The notes under the pieces: model-generated | Database searches by the model: none | Told to the model about the DNA's origin: nothing | The model's input: only the letters and a program-made list of their open reading frames with translations | Translations under genes and position numbers: made by a program | Shown here: positions 34,914-49,539 of the stretch, piece after piece | Position numbering within the stretch: position 1 is the stretch's first letter | Layout of the letters: every line of letters starts with the position of its first letter | NCBI GenBank assembly: GCA_013368445.1 | Contig: JAACJO010000002.1 | Location: 744,001-808,000, forward strand | Source: Leucocoprinus leucothites | Taxonomy: Eukaryota > Basidiomycota > Agaricomycetes > Agaricales > Agaricaceae | Reading direction: 5' to 3' | DNA length: 64,000 nt

Positions 34914-37900
34914 CTATGGATGGACCCTTTTGTAGAATAACACATATGCCTTCTGATTCTGGCGGTGTGAAAGCGGGTAAGTATATATATATATGACCAG
35001 CATGCGGTAACAACATAGAAGAAGACCACGAGGACAAGAATGACTTACAACGACTTGTTTAGCATCAACAGCTTTGACGCTGCTATCATCGCAGTACATC
35101 CATCCGCCGCGCGATTGTACAAAAGCGGTATCTGTATTAAAAAAAGAAACACGAAAGAAACGATTAGCCATTGATGTCTACCACCCTGCAGCCCAGGACA
35201 AGCGCCAAGATAACACGAAACAAAACAAAAATCCGATGAACTCACAATGTCCACTAGTCAAGTTCCCAAAGTGGTTTGTGACACCATACAAATCATAACG
35301 GTACGGCGGTAGTTGCGTGCGAGGATCATCAACTGACATCGGAAGGCCTCCATTCAATTCACTCTTGTCCGCACCGGGAGGCAGGGGCGATGGCATATAG
35401 TTCGTCAGGTCCAACGACTTCATCGGAAACTCGACAAATGTGTCAACCTTGTCCGAAAATCGCCCGTTGGCCTCAAACCGCTTAAGGTGGATAAGGAGAA
35501 CCGGTGGCAATCGGGCTAATGAGAGTTTCTTGGACGCTCGTCGTTTTGTCTTGCATTTGGGGCAATCCCTGTGTGATTGTTCATATGATGAGTTGGTTGG
35601 TTATAATAAGATTAGGCAAGGGAAATTATAATAAGATTAGGCAAGGGAAAGAGGAGGAACGGAGCTTCTACCGTGAAGCATGGCTTAAGGTTTGAAATAA
35701 GCAGCAGCTACGCACCATGCGTCGTCCTTTTCTAGTATCTCCTCGTTGAAGAACGCCTGGAGGCACTTGTCGATGGGCACCTTGCCATTCCTGCCATGCG
35801 GAATAGGCAATTGCAAGATCGAAAACACATTGTATGTTGTCGATGTCTATATCCGGATCAACGGTAGCCCGGGAAAAAACAAAAAATATCATCAGCATAC
35901 ACAATGTCAAACCCACGCTCGCGGACTCTGAAATACCAAACAGCCTCGAGGGCCGAGCAAGAACGGGAAAGAAAAAGGGGAAAAATTGAAGGTTGTACAC
36001 AGACTAGGCAGAAAGGGGGAGAGCGAAAACGTGGTGAAAACACACGAGCCACGAACCTGATGACAAGTCAAACACTCCAGTCGATTCCTAAACTGCCCTT
36101 GGAAATAATCCACCACCAAACTATCGTTTCTCTCCTTCCATGCTCTCCACTCTCGTTCACCCGCAATCTGCGGTGGTAGCCTCTCAAGCTCAGCCTCTTG
36201 TTCCGGTGTAGGCGCCCATTTGGGTTTAACCATCACACGATTCAAATCTTCGTGGATTCCATCCATAAGGAAACTGAGAAACTCCTGAGAGTCGTGTTGT
36301 TCCGAGTTGTCATATTGAGATCGTAATTGACATATAGATTTCTAAGGTTAAAGTTGTAGTCAGCGCTCGGAACTTGGTTGAATTGTTTTATGGACAAAGG
36401 TGGGTGACGACCCACAAAGTTAATGAATAGGAATAGAAACGCGAACGTGAAAATCGGGCCCCAGGGTCAAGGACAGTGTGAGCAGAGGAAAGGGGGGAAC
36501 TAAATTGAAAGGGGAAAAAATGACATTGTATCCAAAATGGCGGATGACGGAAGAAAAAAACAACTGAGAGTCCGGTGACTTACCCGGAATTCATGAGGCG
36601 TTAGGTAGGGCAGATCCTGTCCCCACATCTCATGCAGGAGCTTGGCAAAAGCATGCGTCAGACGGCCCTTCGAACCCAGCGGATTCACCAAATTGATTGC
36701 ATTCCTCCACCGAGCATCTGTGTACCACGCAATCAGTATCAGTCGATCATTCAAAGGGGTAGAAGCGAAGATTAGAACAGTCAAGGAAGAGGGAAACAAA
36801 GCCACGCGGAACCCACAACACGTAGACCCTCCAAAGTTCGATAACAAAACAGGTAGAAAAACAACAACTAAAAATCTAAAGACCCAAAGCCCAACTCACC
36901 AGTAAAAAACCTCGCAAAAGGCACCGTCGCACTCAAACACTGGATCGGGGCATTCATATAACACGTATTCCCTAGGTTCTTCAATCCCGAAAGTCCAACC
37001 TGCACATCCGCCCAATAAGTAACCGGATAATCACTATTAATCCTCGGCGGTTTCAACCCTGCAGCTCCATTGACCACCATAGCACCATTCGTAGCACCAG
37101 CCCCAGTTGAAGTCAGGACAGACGAACCCGCAGGTGGTGGAGGTGGAACTCTCGGTCTTTGATCCTGTCTTTCTAAAGCAGAAGCCGCCGCCATAGGAGG
37201 CGGTCTGGGCATCAAATCGGGATAATCTATCCTTGCCCCAGCCACGGCATGGGCATGAACAGGATGGTCACGGTTAAATCCAGTTAAAGCCTCATGCGTC
37301 TGATCGATATAGTCATTCCGTCTTCTTGTCGAAAACGATGCAGGATTTAAAGAGGCGGGTGGTGGTGAGGCTATGTCTGGTGGGGAGATGAATGGTGAAG
37401 TGGATGATGGTGGTGCTGTTGCTTGGGACTGTGACGGGTGTTGTGGCGCGGTGTTGATACCGTTTACGGAGGAGGATGGAGAGCCGGAAGTTGTGGGAGA
37501 AATACGACGGGGAGGGAATTGAGGATATGAGATGGGTGAGAAAGAGCCGTTTGTGAGCGTTGGAGGAGTTGTTGTCGAACCCTATTTAAAAGAGATGAAA
37601 TCAATAAATCGGAACCGCGTCAGTTGCAAAGTGAACCTACATTCTGAGATATGCTTGGCCTCATCATCGCAGACCGACGCTGTAACGAACTCTCTTGTAT
37701 CGAATTTTCCGAATAATTAATCTCGGCAGGTGCCCTTCATTAATTCCGAAAGCGAATCAGCATCTCCATTTCACATCAGCAACAAGAAATCAAAAGAGCA
37801 ACACACCTAGAGTGGGAAGGCGATTGATCCAACGAAATACTGGGCCTATGCTCGCCACCACCACTGAAACCATTAACACTGACATTCGGCGACCTCCGAA

Positions 37901-39931
37901 ACGGATTCATTGAAGGAGTCGCAATTCCCTCCGAAGGCGTACCCAGCGGTGGGCTCATCGCCCCTGCAAGTCCATTCATCACGAATGGATTTTTAGGACT
38001 TGGCATTGGTTTAGGGCTAAGCGGGATGCCGCTCGGACTGAGCCTGTCCATTGCCTCTTGTTGCTGTGCGTTTGATATCCCATTTGAGGTGGGTGGTGAT
38101 GTGGAAGTGGGAGAAAGGATAAATCCGTCTGCACTAGCACCACGAATAATTTCACCTTCTCCGAATTCTTTCTTCCATGCCTCGACACCACCAACGACTA
38201 ACATTGGCATTCGCTTCAAGATCTTCTTGAACGCCCGTTCCGAAATTAGTCGCAAGAGAGTAGAGAGTGGGGTATTGCTCTCGCCAAAGACCTTCGAGTC
38301 CTGGTCGCAGACAGCTACGATGTCAAACTTGTCCCGGTTTGCGAAAAGGTTGGCCTCAGCTCCAGGCGCAATGACCATTGACTCTTCAAGTTTATCCGCA
38401 GTCAAGCTAGTAGACCCAAATTAGTGTCCGTTGAGGGGTTCTATGAAGAAGACTGAAGTAGTGAGGACTTACCCATCTCGCACCAGCACCGTAGGTTCGA
38501 TGCAGACAATAGCTTGCGCTTTGATATGTCCCCTATCAAAATCTGCACGATTTCGCACATCAATGACCAAAACAGTATAATCTCGCATATAGGCCCGTAG
38601 ATCCTTTGGGTACGCAATGTTCGTCTTCGGTATAGGAGGCTTGATAGGAACAACAGCGGGTTGCGGAGGAACAGCGTTAGTACTAGGCGAGGTAGTGGAA
38701 GATGCAAGTCCAGAAGGCTTGAGAGGGGCATTCGCACGCGTCGGTGATGTAGGTCGACTGTTGAACACATTATTAGTTGTCGGAGTGATTGGCGTACTTG
38801 ACGGCCTCTCGATATGAAGTGCAAAGTTCCTAAAATTAGTCGATGGCGACTGTGGTACGTCACCATTCCTGATATCCTTCAAGCTAGGTTTCGAGGATAC
38901 GGTGCTCACGCCGGTAGGAACTGAGGGTAATGAGAATGATGGATTCTCATCAAGTTCGTCGATCGAAGGAAAGTTGTGCGCAAATCCGGAAATATCAAAG
39001 TGAGTGTTTTGCGTGGGGGAAGACGAAGGAGAAGATGCGGGAGAGGGAGGACCGAAAGAGGAAGCTGGGACAAAGGTGTGAGCGGATTGACTCGCTGATG
39101 ATGACGGTGGGGGAGTTGCCGTTGATGCTAATACAGAGGAAGGGGTTGGTTGTGCGGCATTGGTGGAAGGACGGGTGGGTGAGAGCGGTGCGCTGGGTAA
39201 GCTGGGAATTTCTCGGGACAATCGATTCGGTGGGCTTATGGCGAGCCCGCTTTCTTGCAAAGCACGCTTCCGATCTGCTATAGAGCCGCCAAACGACTTG
39301 TTTATCGACTTGTCGCTAGATTCTGCCGTACTCCTAGAAAATACCCGGGTTGAACGATCCGATTAATTCAGCAAGTCAAGTAACGCACGATTGTTGGCTC
39401 GCTTCAATTGACCTCAGTCTGTCCTCTACACTGTTCGTCCTTGTAGAGAGATCACGAGCTGTACCCTGACGCACAAATCAGCTCGAGAACAGATCATACA
39501 GCAGCATGACATACGGTGATAAATTCCGACATTTCTTTGCGCAGAGACCCTCTTGCTCCATCCTTCTTGTACTCTGCCGAGTCCATGGTCATCTTGAGAA
39601 GGGTGGCAGCCTTGATATACCCCTCTAGGGCAGCAGGGAGGTCACCAGCGCTCTCGCAGTCCTTGGCTTTGAGAATCTGGTCACGGGCGACATGAAGGAG
39701 CGACGCTGCGGATGCTTTGGTTGCTTGCTTCAAGACCGTCTCTTTTGCCCTGTTCTTGATATCGGCAACAGACATGTTTGCATATGCCGAAAGCTTGGAA
39801 TCTGTGGAAGCTAGCAGAGGATGGTGAATAAGTAAGGGTCGAGGAGTGTCGAGAGTAGGAGGCATACAGGGATGGTGGTGATCGTGGGTAGGGAGGGAGG
39901 AGTTGTTTGCGTGGACAGTGATACCGGGCAT
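34914..39931 (-). CDS. MIT-rhodanese-USP deubiquitinase, DOA4/USP8 type
   Basis: Cysteine protease that removes ubiquitin, in this family typically at endosomes with ESCRT-III. Exons: 39931..39515, 39465..39389, 39333..38473, 38406..37807, 37734..37641, 37581..36900, 36717..36584, 36341..36057, 35846..35716, 35568..35246, 35131..35049 and 34958..34914, giving 1,243 residues. Landmarks: an N-terminal MIT-like helical segment (ARDQILKAKDCESAGDLPAAL), a long Ser/Pro linker, a rhodanese-like domain (LRAYMRDYTVLVIDVRNR, FDRGHIKAQAI, VVGGVEAWKKEFG), another linker, then the USP fold: GLSGLKNLGNTCYMNAP with the catalytic cysteine, HDSQEFLSFLMDG, CxxC pairs (ECLTCHQ, DCPKCK), LLIHLKRFE, and the histidine box GHYTAFV. 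The histidine codon lies directly before an intron. A 66-nt in-frame intron (about 39802..39867) may be removed, which would give 1,221 residues. Confidence 0.88.
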
Positions 39932-40287
39932 GGTAAATGCACAGAGCAGCCCGGGCTGATACTGCTGAGCACTGCGACGAGAGAAAGCGAAGCTTGGCAC
40001 CCTCGACAAATACAATATCCCTTCGCTTATGTAATCCCGTCGCTTGTGACTGCGCCTCGATGCCTAAGCCGGGGCGCAGTCACAGCACGCCCTTGGCCAC
40101 TCCGCATCTCCATTTCACGGGTGACTTCCAGTCGTCATCCAAGTTTCAAAGCACAGGCGCCGGAAGGTAGTTGAACCCAAAAAAAAGTCAATCTCTGCCC
40201 CCGGTCACTGCGACACCGATCAATCATCACGTGATCCAGTCGCGTACACCGCGCTTGGTGCGTGTTCATCTCAGCCCCAACAGTACA
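39932..40287. promoter_or_regulatory. Divergent promoter between the USP gene and the ADIP gene
   Basis: 356 bp separate the two divergent starts. The sequence is moderately GC-rich and shows an imperfect inverted repeat around GTCGCTTGTGACTGCG ... GCGCAGTCACAG (about 40029-40087), which could be a paired binding site. That last point is inference. Confidence 0.4.
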
Positions 40288-43200
40288 ATGGCTGCGACTC
40301 CCGCACGAGCAGTCCGCTGGGATCCCAAGAGCCTCTCGCCGTCGTTTCTTCACTCTCCCAACTTCGAAGGGTCAACAGAATCGTACATATCGACTTCAAG
40401 TCTTGAATATGTAAACGCCCAGCTTGTGGCACATGGCTTTGCACCATCTCCTGGCTTATCGCTGGATGGTCTTTCCGGAACTGATTCAGACAGGATTGTG
40501 AAATGTCTGATTGGACTGCTCAGCTCACGAGTGGTACGTTATTTGTAGCTCAGCCCAAATATATCATCTTGACCTCCCTCTAGGAAGACATGTCGAGGAC
40601 AGAAGAACTCTCGACCAAACTCCGGACACTCACATACGACCACGAACGCCTCCTCACAATGCACCGCATTGCAAATGAAAAAGTCCTAAACGCAGAAAAA
40701 GAAGTAAACCTGTACAAAACCAAACTCACGTACGTCTTTCCCTCCTACCCCCTATCTTTCCCTCTAATATCATCCACAGGGCGTCTCAACGAACCCTCCA
40801 ATCCGCAGAATCCGCACACAAGCAAACCACTACCGAACTCCAACGCACACGCTCAACTCTCCAAGGCATCCGCGCAACACACCAACAAGAACTCAAGAAG
40901 AAAGAAAAAGAATTCGATCGCATGGCCGATAAATGGAATAAACTCTCTGACACCCAAACGAAACTCTCCACGGTTCCTTCTGGCATCAAATGCGCAAATG
41001 TCGCTATTGTTGACGGATCTGATCTCGTCCCCCGCACTCCGAGTTTGCTGGATATTGCTTTGGATGATGCTGAGAGAGCAAGGGAGCAGTTGATTGACGA
41101 AGTCGGGCGGTTGAGGAGACTTGTCGTCAAGATTTGCAATCAGGTGCAGGCGGTGCTGTACCAAGTCCAAGGGTTCATAGCAGACAAGGACGAAGAGGTA
41201 AACACTTTCATCCAATTCTTTGTGAGGGCTCAACTGAGTGTCTGTCCAGCCCACCGAATACACGATGACGAGCCTCTTCCCAATGCATCCCCCAACACAT
41301 CCACACGATGTTCTGTCCGGTATCCTCAGATCCCTCAGAGATACCCTCGCCGCTCTCCCTCAACACATCGCTTCCTCTCCCGCGCCGGTCGCAGTCCCAG
41401 CACCTTCGTCCTCAACCAATAATGCAGCCGCAACAACATCCAAATCCGCCGAATCCAACCCCGAAAATGTTGCTCATCTACAGGCCACGATCGCTCAACT
41501 CAAAGAAGAAGTCGGTCAGTATCTCTATTGTCTCCCCGGCTCAAATGTGACGTCTGATTTCGATCCTAGAGCTTGCACACGCACAAGCACAACAACAAGC
41601 TGCTCAAACGCAAGCTCTCTTCGACAACTTCATCGCCTCTCAACAAAAAACCTCTGCCAACTTTGCAGAAATGAGTATGGAACTCATGACTGCGCCTATG
41701 GCTGATGCCGAACGCGAGAGGTTGGATAAATTCCGCCAAGAGCTGGACAATGAGAGAGAGAAGTTTACGCGGGCGGCTGTTAAGCTTGGGAAGGAGAGAG
41801 TTGCTTTGGAGGTAAGATTGAATTTTCTATTTTTCTTGCAATAAAATAGATGTTGATGTGCTGTGTTTGCTGAAGACAGATAAGGTTAAACTACTGGAAG
41901 AAAAACGGTCTTGGGGGGTCCAACAAATGCTTGCCGACCTCCCACCTACACCTGACCTTCACGATCAAGCACATCCTCCAAACCCATCACACGCAGTAGG
42001 AGCTATACCAGCAGCACAACCACGCAGATCCTCACGCAAACCCAAACCCATACACCAATCCCCTTCCAAGAAATCCCCGCGTAAAGTACACGGACACAAA
42101 CGCCAATCCTCCGCTGGTTCATCCTCCGCCGCAACGCGTAAAGCTACACGCGTATTCCGTCGACCTTCAATTACACCGAGTAAACCCACAACTTTGCCTG
42201 CGTATGAGACCGAAGTTATCGTTGCCACAACCTCCGAACCCCCAATTTCTGAACCCCAAGCGGAGGAAAGGCAGCAAGCGCCCCGAGAGCAGCAACTTCA
42301 ACCAACTTCTACTGCTGCAACAGCAGCGGCTCCTCTGCCGCCATTAACGGCGCCCTTATTCGCGTTCACAAGCACAACCAGTATCCTACCTTCCTCTTTC
42401 GTCCTCCCACCACCATCACCACACGCTTCTCTCCCTCGTAAACCCCTCCTTCCTCCCCCTTCTCTTGCATCCTCCTCCTCACAACAGCAGTTCCTATCGA
42501 TCCCTCAACCCGATTTCTTGATGACCCACTTACCCCCTCCTACACCAAACGGAGAGTCTACACCCTTCCCCCAAGCGAAGACTCAAGCTCACGATCAAGG
42601 CGTAGGAGAGATGGATGCGAATGCGAATTTGACTGTGACGCCGGTTAAGAGACCGTTCCCTGTAGCGAAACCTTTTGCACAGCGGATGGTTCATGCTTAT
42701 TCGCCTGCTAAACCGAGTCCATTGAGTAGGATATTGCTGCTCAACAACTCCCCCGACACATCCGCTTCTGACACTGGAACAGGTGAAGGCTCCTCGTCGA
42801 CCATCGACGCTCGATTCGGACTGGGCGCCGCACGCGAAGACGAAACTATAGGAATGCAGTTAGATGAAGAAACGTTCCCTGAGGTTCATTTACCTGAGAT
42901 GCAGACGCCTTTGCATCAACAAGGACCAGAACATCGTATGATGTCGCTTGCTGCAGAGTTGGGAGTGGAGAGTCCACCAGATATACTTGAGGTCGTTGAT
43001 CAAGCAGAGGAGGAACAGGAACAGCAGGAGCCGCCGTTGAAGAAGAGGAAGTCAGATACCACTGAAAGTGGGAGTGGACGGGGAGCGGCAGTGAGGGGTA
43101 ATACTAGAAAACCTGCTACCTCCGCTGGTACTAATGCTGGAGCGAGGAAACCTCCAACTGGTCTTAGCGCAGGAGGTGCAAAGGAACGACCAAACACGAG

Positions 43201-43477
43201 AAGCGCTTCGGGCAGTGGTGGTGGTGGTGGTGGCGGTGAAAAGGAAAACACTGCTGCCGGTAGGAAGGCCAGTGGTACCAGGACCTCGGGCTCGACAAGT
43301 GCCACTGCATCCAGTGCTGCTAGGGCTACCGGTGCGAGAGCGACTAGACCTGCTGCTGCGAGATCAACTACTACGACTAATACGACAACGAGAGGGAAGC
43401 CTGCTGCAGGTGGTGCTGGACCGAGGAGAGTACCAATAAATAGTGCCGAGGCCCCTACTATGCGCAGAAAGTCATAG
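40288..43477 (+). CDS. ADIP-domain coiled-coil protein (afadin/alpha-actinin-binding family)
   Basis: Predicted cytoskeleton- or spindle-pole-associated scaffold of the SSX2IP/ADIP family. Exons are 40288..40533, 40584..40729, 40780..41197, 41250..41514, 41570..41811 and 41876..43477, giving 972 residues. The N-terminal ~80 residues (SLEYVNAQLVAHGF, CLIGLLSSRVED) match the start of the ADIP domain. Heptad-like coiled coil follows: LSTKLRTLTYDHERLL, QQELKKKEKEFDRMADKWNKL, and later ELAHAQAQQQAAQTQ and FRQELDNEREKFTRAAVKL. The last exon is mostly disordered (Ser/Pro/Thr-rich, then glycine- and threonine-rich RTSGSTSATASSA-type sequence) with a basic C-terminus ending RRKS. It converges with the FAD monooxygenase gene. 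Confidence 0.85.
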
Positions 43478-43733
43478 GCAGTGGAGTTTTCTTGACCCGC
43501 GTGATAGCTTGGTTTTCTAGGCTCATTATACCTTCCTTTTCCCATTTAATTCCTTCGCATGTTGTGTTAATTTCATTTATGAGTGTGCTATGTATAAATA
43601 CAAATTACCCCTCTATAGGTATTACATCCCAGAATACCCCTCGCGGGAAGAAAGAAAAGGAACGTTCTAAGGACTACAGAACAAAACACGACAAACAAGA
43701 AGGGTATACGATGGTGAGAACATAGTCCGTGAA

Positions 43734-46425
<2,692 letters not shown>

Positions 46426-47145
46426 GTTTACAGTCAAAGCGAAAGAAAGACAATTGTAGATCTGGCATCCTGACTCGTGGCCTTTTTATGTATCAGGACA
46501 AGCCTCGACCAACTACCTGGACGCCGAAGCCCGCGAGAGGTTTGGAACCATATATAGCTACTTTCGGCAAGCGGTTCGGGTGAAGAATTGATCCATAAAT
46601 CCAGTTGTAAACATGATGGCTGTCCGATACGAGATTGTAAGCAGTTTGGGCCGTTTCATCTCCTTAGAAAGCTGGGGGTTTCCGAGGCGTACTCATCAGG
46701 TCCCTGATGCAGTTAGATGGTTACCACGCTAAAGCCCTGCGCGTTAGACTAAATAGCTTGAAAAGGTTATTCTAGGCTATTCCTGAAATCCCTTCGAAGG
46801 ACTGATCGAACCATGACAGTGACGTTTCGTAAGTGCCTGTAAGTGCCGAACAACATTACGATAGTGAGTCACGTTCCCAGTCATATGGGTTATCCAACTG
46901 CAAGAGAAAGAAGAGCCATTATGTATGGGGGAAAATAGCAGCGGGGAAACCCAGATCCTCCCTTCTCTTTGATGACGGAGTCTCAGAAGAAAGTGGTGTT
47001 CTTTTCCCAGGTGAAGACACGATGATACACGGAAACATATATGAGGCAAACACCACTACATCAAAGGTACATTAGAGGAACTTCTGGTAATACCTCAACA
47101 GTGCTTATTGAATCCGAAGACCAGTCCTTACGCGAAGAGTACATA
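46426..47145. other. Spacer upstream of the FAD monooxygenase
   Basis: About 720 bp holding the monooxygenase promoter and the 3' end of POLD4. Short open frames on both strands (for example 46777..47049 and 46833..47075) overlap each other and show no domain. Nothing else is supported. Confidence 0.4.
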
Positions 47146-47922
47146 TTAAACTTCTTCATGAAACACGCAATCCGAATACTTCTCTAGGCCCTGGCGAGTT
47201 GATAAAATATCATGGATCTGATACGCCTTCAGTACAATTTGATATTGATACAATACTGACGATGATACGTACCTCAGGAGGAGGATTTAGCCCAAGAGCG
47301 TGAGCCCGCTCCCACCTTTCCAGGCGGCTGACACCAATACATGGCCCATAGTCATAATTTCTATCAACAGCCCCTTCAGTGTCACGAAGTCATCAGCACC
47401 AGCAAGACGTACAAATCAAAGACGCGGAGGATTTGACTGATCTCATCTTCCTTGTTCCCATGAACTAAATGCCGGAGGCCTGTCAGTGAACAACAAGCAA
47501 TACCGTCTATGGCTCGGCGTACCCAAAGGCAAACCATTCCTCTTCCTCTTCGCATCAGCAAAGAGTTTTCGCCATTTTGCATCTTTGATGTTGAGTTCTG
47601 GGCGTGGTTCTGGTTGAATCTGATCTTGGTCACTGGAAGGCTCTTGCTTAGCCGGCTCTTGGTACGACCCCGAAGAGTTGCGAGTAATGCGCTTCTTTGT
47701 GTTATCTTCCCCCTCCTTCTGGTACTTAGAAACAGAACTCTTGACCTCTTGAATGGAATGGTCATGTGCTGGTTCATCAGAGCTCTTGTTTTTGATAGTG
47801 TCCACTGCCTTCTTTGCCTTTGTAGCTGATGCTGTTCGTTTCGAACTTGGGAATTGCAGCTTTCCTTGTTTCATTGCAGTGGCTGACACGGAATTCGAAG
47901 GTGATCTAGAAGATGAAGACAT
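47146..47922 (-). CDS. POLD4: DNA polymerase delta small subunit 4
   Basis: Predicted fourth subunit of replicative DNA polymerase delta (S. pombe Cdm1, human POLD4). Exons are 47922..47523, 47479..47413, 47360..47273 and 47226..47146, giving 211 residues. The conserved C-terminal core is clear across three splice junctions: KEDEISQILRVFDL, then NYDYGPCIGVSRLERWERA, HALGLNPPPE, and ILSTRQGLEKYSDCVFHEEV. The N-terminal half is charged and disordered. A KQGKLQF segment near residue 17 resembles the PCNA-contact region of fungal homologues, but the match to a full PIP box is incomplete. All introns are GT-AG and phase-consistent. Confidence 0.92.
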
Positions 47923-48048
47923 GGTATAAATTCAGGAATTAAGCAAAAGTCTGAACGTAGATTGAACAGGTTAGGAGTTGCAAATGAAGTTGAACGTCTG
48001 GGAATATTCTGACCCTGACCGATGCAATGAAAGAAACAACAACTTCAG

Positions 48049-48122
48049 GGCCGACTAGCTCAGTTGGTTAGAGCCTCGTGCCAACAGCGCAAAGGTCTTG
48101 GGTTCGATTCCCACGTTGGTCA
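48049..48122 (+). tRNA. tRNA with isoleucine-type body and AAC anticodon (possible pseudogene)
   Basis: A 74-nt cloverleaf without an intron: acceptor GGCCGAC/GTTGGTC (with three G-U pairs), D arm GCTC/GAGC, anticodon stem TCGTG/CGCAA with one C-A mismatch, loop CCAACAG, variable AGGTC, T arm TTGGG/CCCAC with one end mismatch around TTCGATT, and discriminator A. The body closely resembles eukaryotic tRNA-Ile(AAT): GGCCGA start, GCTCAGTTGGTTAGAGC, and AAGGTC. The anticodon position reads AAC (valine), and position 33 is C instead of the near-universal T. The acceptor T7-A66 pair of tRNA-Ile is C7-G66 here, a compensated change. It is either a diverged isoleucine tRNA pseudogene or an identity-shifted tRNA. 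Confidence 0.7.
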
Positions 48123-48801
48123 CTAGGATCGGGGCGGATAATTTCATCATTGTTTATCGGATACACTTGTAGTAGGCGATCTTGAGGTCTACGATTACCA
48201 ACTTCAATGAAAGCTAAAATGTCAGTGTAATGAATTATAGGTCAGTACTTCAGTTTTGGACCGGGCCTCGGCGGTGCTCCGAGTCCATCGTGGCCCGCGA
48301 GCAAAAGTTGTGCCTGGGCAGGTAGATAAGAATAACGCGAACGAATATGAGAAGCCTGAATTTGAAGTGGTATGGAGGGTCTAGGACTCGGAGTAACCTA
48401 CCATAAACGCAGTGAGCCCATGATATGTTGGATTTTATTCCAGTTTTATCTCCTGCAATCTAGCTCACTGGAGAAACTGTAGTGGTATGCGACGATTCTG
48501 TAAAGGAGGCAGTTTGGGCTACTCGTAAAATCCAGTGACATCCGGTGAAACCATTGTTTTGGATGATCATTACAAGGAATGCTCCACATTGCTTGTACTA
48601 AGGGCGTGATTATGTTCAAGAAGCAAGATAGACGGAAAATATATTTACATTAACTGGTAAGTACTTGAGGTTAATATAAAAGCTAAAGCGCCGCATATTG
48701 TAAAGGAAAGTCAAACAGAAGATAAGGATGACAGGTTTGTTTAGTAAGGCATGATTAACTACGACCTGTGGTCAAAGTAACGCTGAACATGAGAGCGGCA
48801 T

Positions 48802-49525
48802 TTACAAGCGAGACTTGAGCACCTGGAGAGATTTACTCAGTGAAGCAATGGCTACGTAAGGGAAAGTCCCAACCGTAGATGATGCTAACCCATCCTCCAA
48901 GCATCGCCGCGCACGGGCAAAAAAGATCCTTAAGCGTTGCCGTGCCTTCCACCTCGCGCAAAAGACGAAGCCGCGGCAGCCTTGTAGCACACAATCAACC
49001 TGAAATGAGTATAAGGTGAAGGGAAATATCAATGACCAATAACGCGTCGCACATACCTTGTACCTTAGCGTCTCTTCATACGGATGCTTCACCATATCAT
49101 TCTACCAGGAAACAAAAACCAAAAATCAGAAAAGACGCGTTTAGAAGTCAATCACAACAAAAATAATGACTTACGACATGTTTTTTCACTTGAAGACACA
49201 CATCCTCAGGGAAATCTCGCCTCACATACGCGTTCGACGAGGACGACAGGTGCGGGACCACAAATCCATCCAACGACATCAACCCTCCCGAAGATGCATT
49301 CAACGGTCCAGAAACCCATGGAGCTGACGGCGTGTGAGTGAGCGGAGGTGGCGGAATGAACTGTAGCGGAGGAAGCGGCATCATTGATGCTGGTGGTATA
49401 AATGGACCATGAGTCGTTCCGTGATATTGCCCTGCGAGGGACGTGAATCGGGGCTCTTCTCCAGTCACTTTGGACCTAGGTGACGGAAGACCGTGAAGAC
49501 CTTGGGGCTTGTAAGGAGCGGACAT
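48802..49525 (-). CDS. Orphan three-exon gene, copy A
   Basis: I do not recognise this family. Exons 49525..49175, 49101..49057 and 48999..48802 give 197 residues in a closed frame. The first exon is proline-rich (MMPLPPLQF, PPPPLTHTPSAPW) and ends SNAYVRRDFPEDVCLQVKKHV. Exon 2 adds NDMVKHPYEETLRYK, and exon 3 a cysteine/basic segment (VDCVLQGCRGFVFCARW). The same introns at the same phases occur in copy B, which is the main support for real coding. No signal peptide or membrane segment is apparent. The start at 49525 follows the last shared ATG; an open stretch upstream in copy B suggests the ancestral protein may have been longer. Confidence 0.55.
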
Positions 49526-49539
49526 CGCAGGAAACAAAG

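Noticed and set aside
41965..42228. Antisense open frames in the last ADIP exon (also 43000..43545)
   Set aside because: Low-complexity sense sequence leaves the antisense open. No homology-like text.
48123..48609. A second RNA gene following the tRNA
   Set aside because: No second cloverleaf, no snoRNA box pair and no poly-T terminator pattern I could defend.
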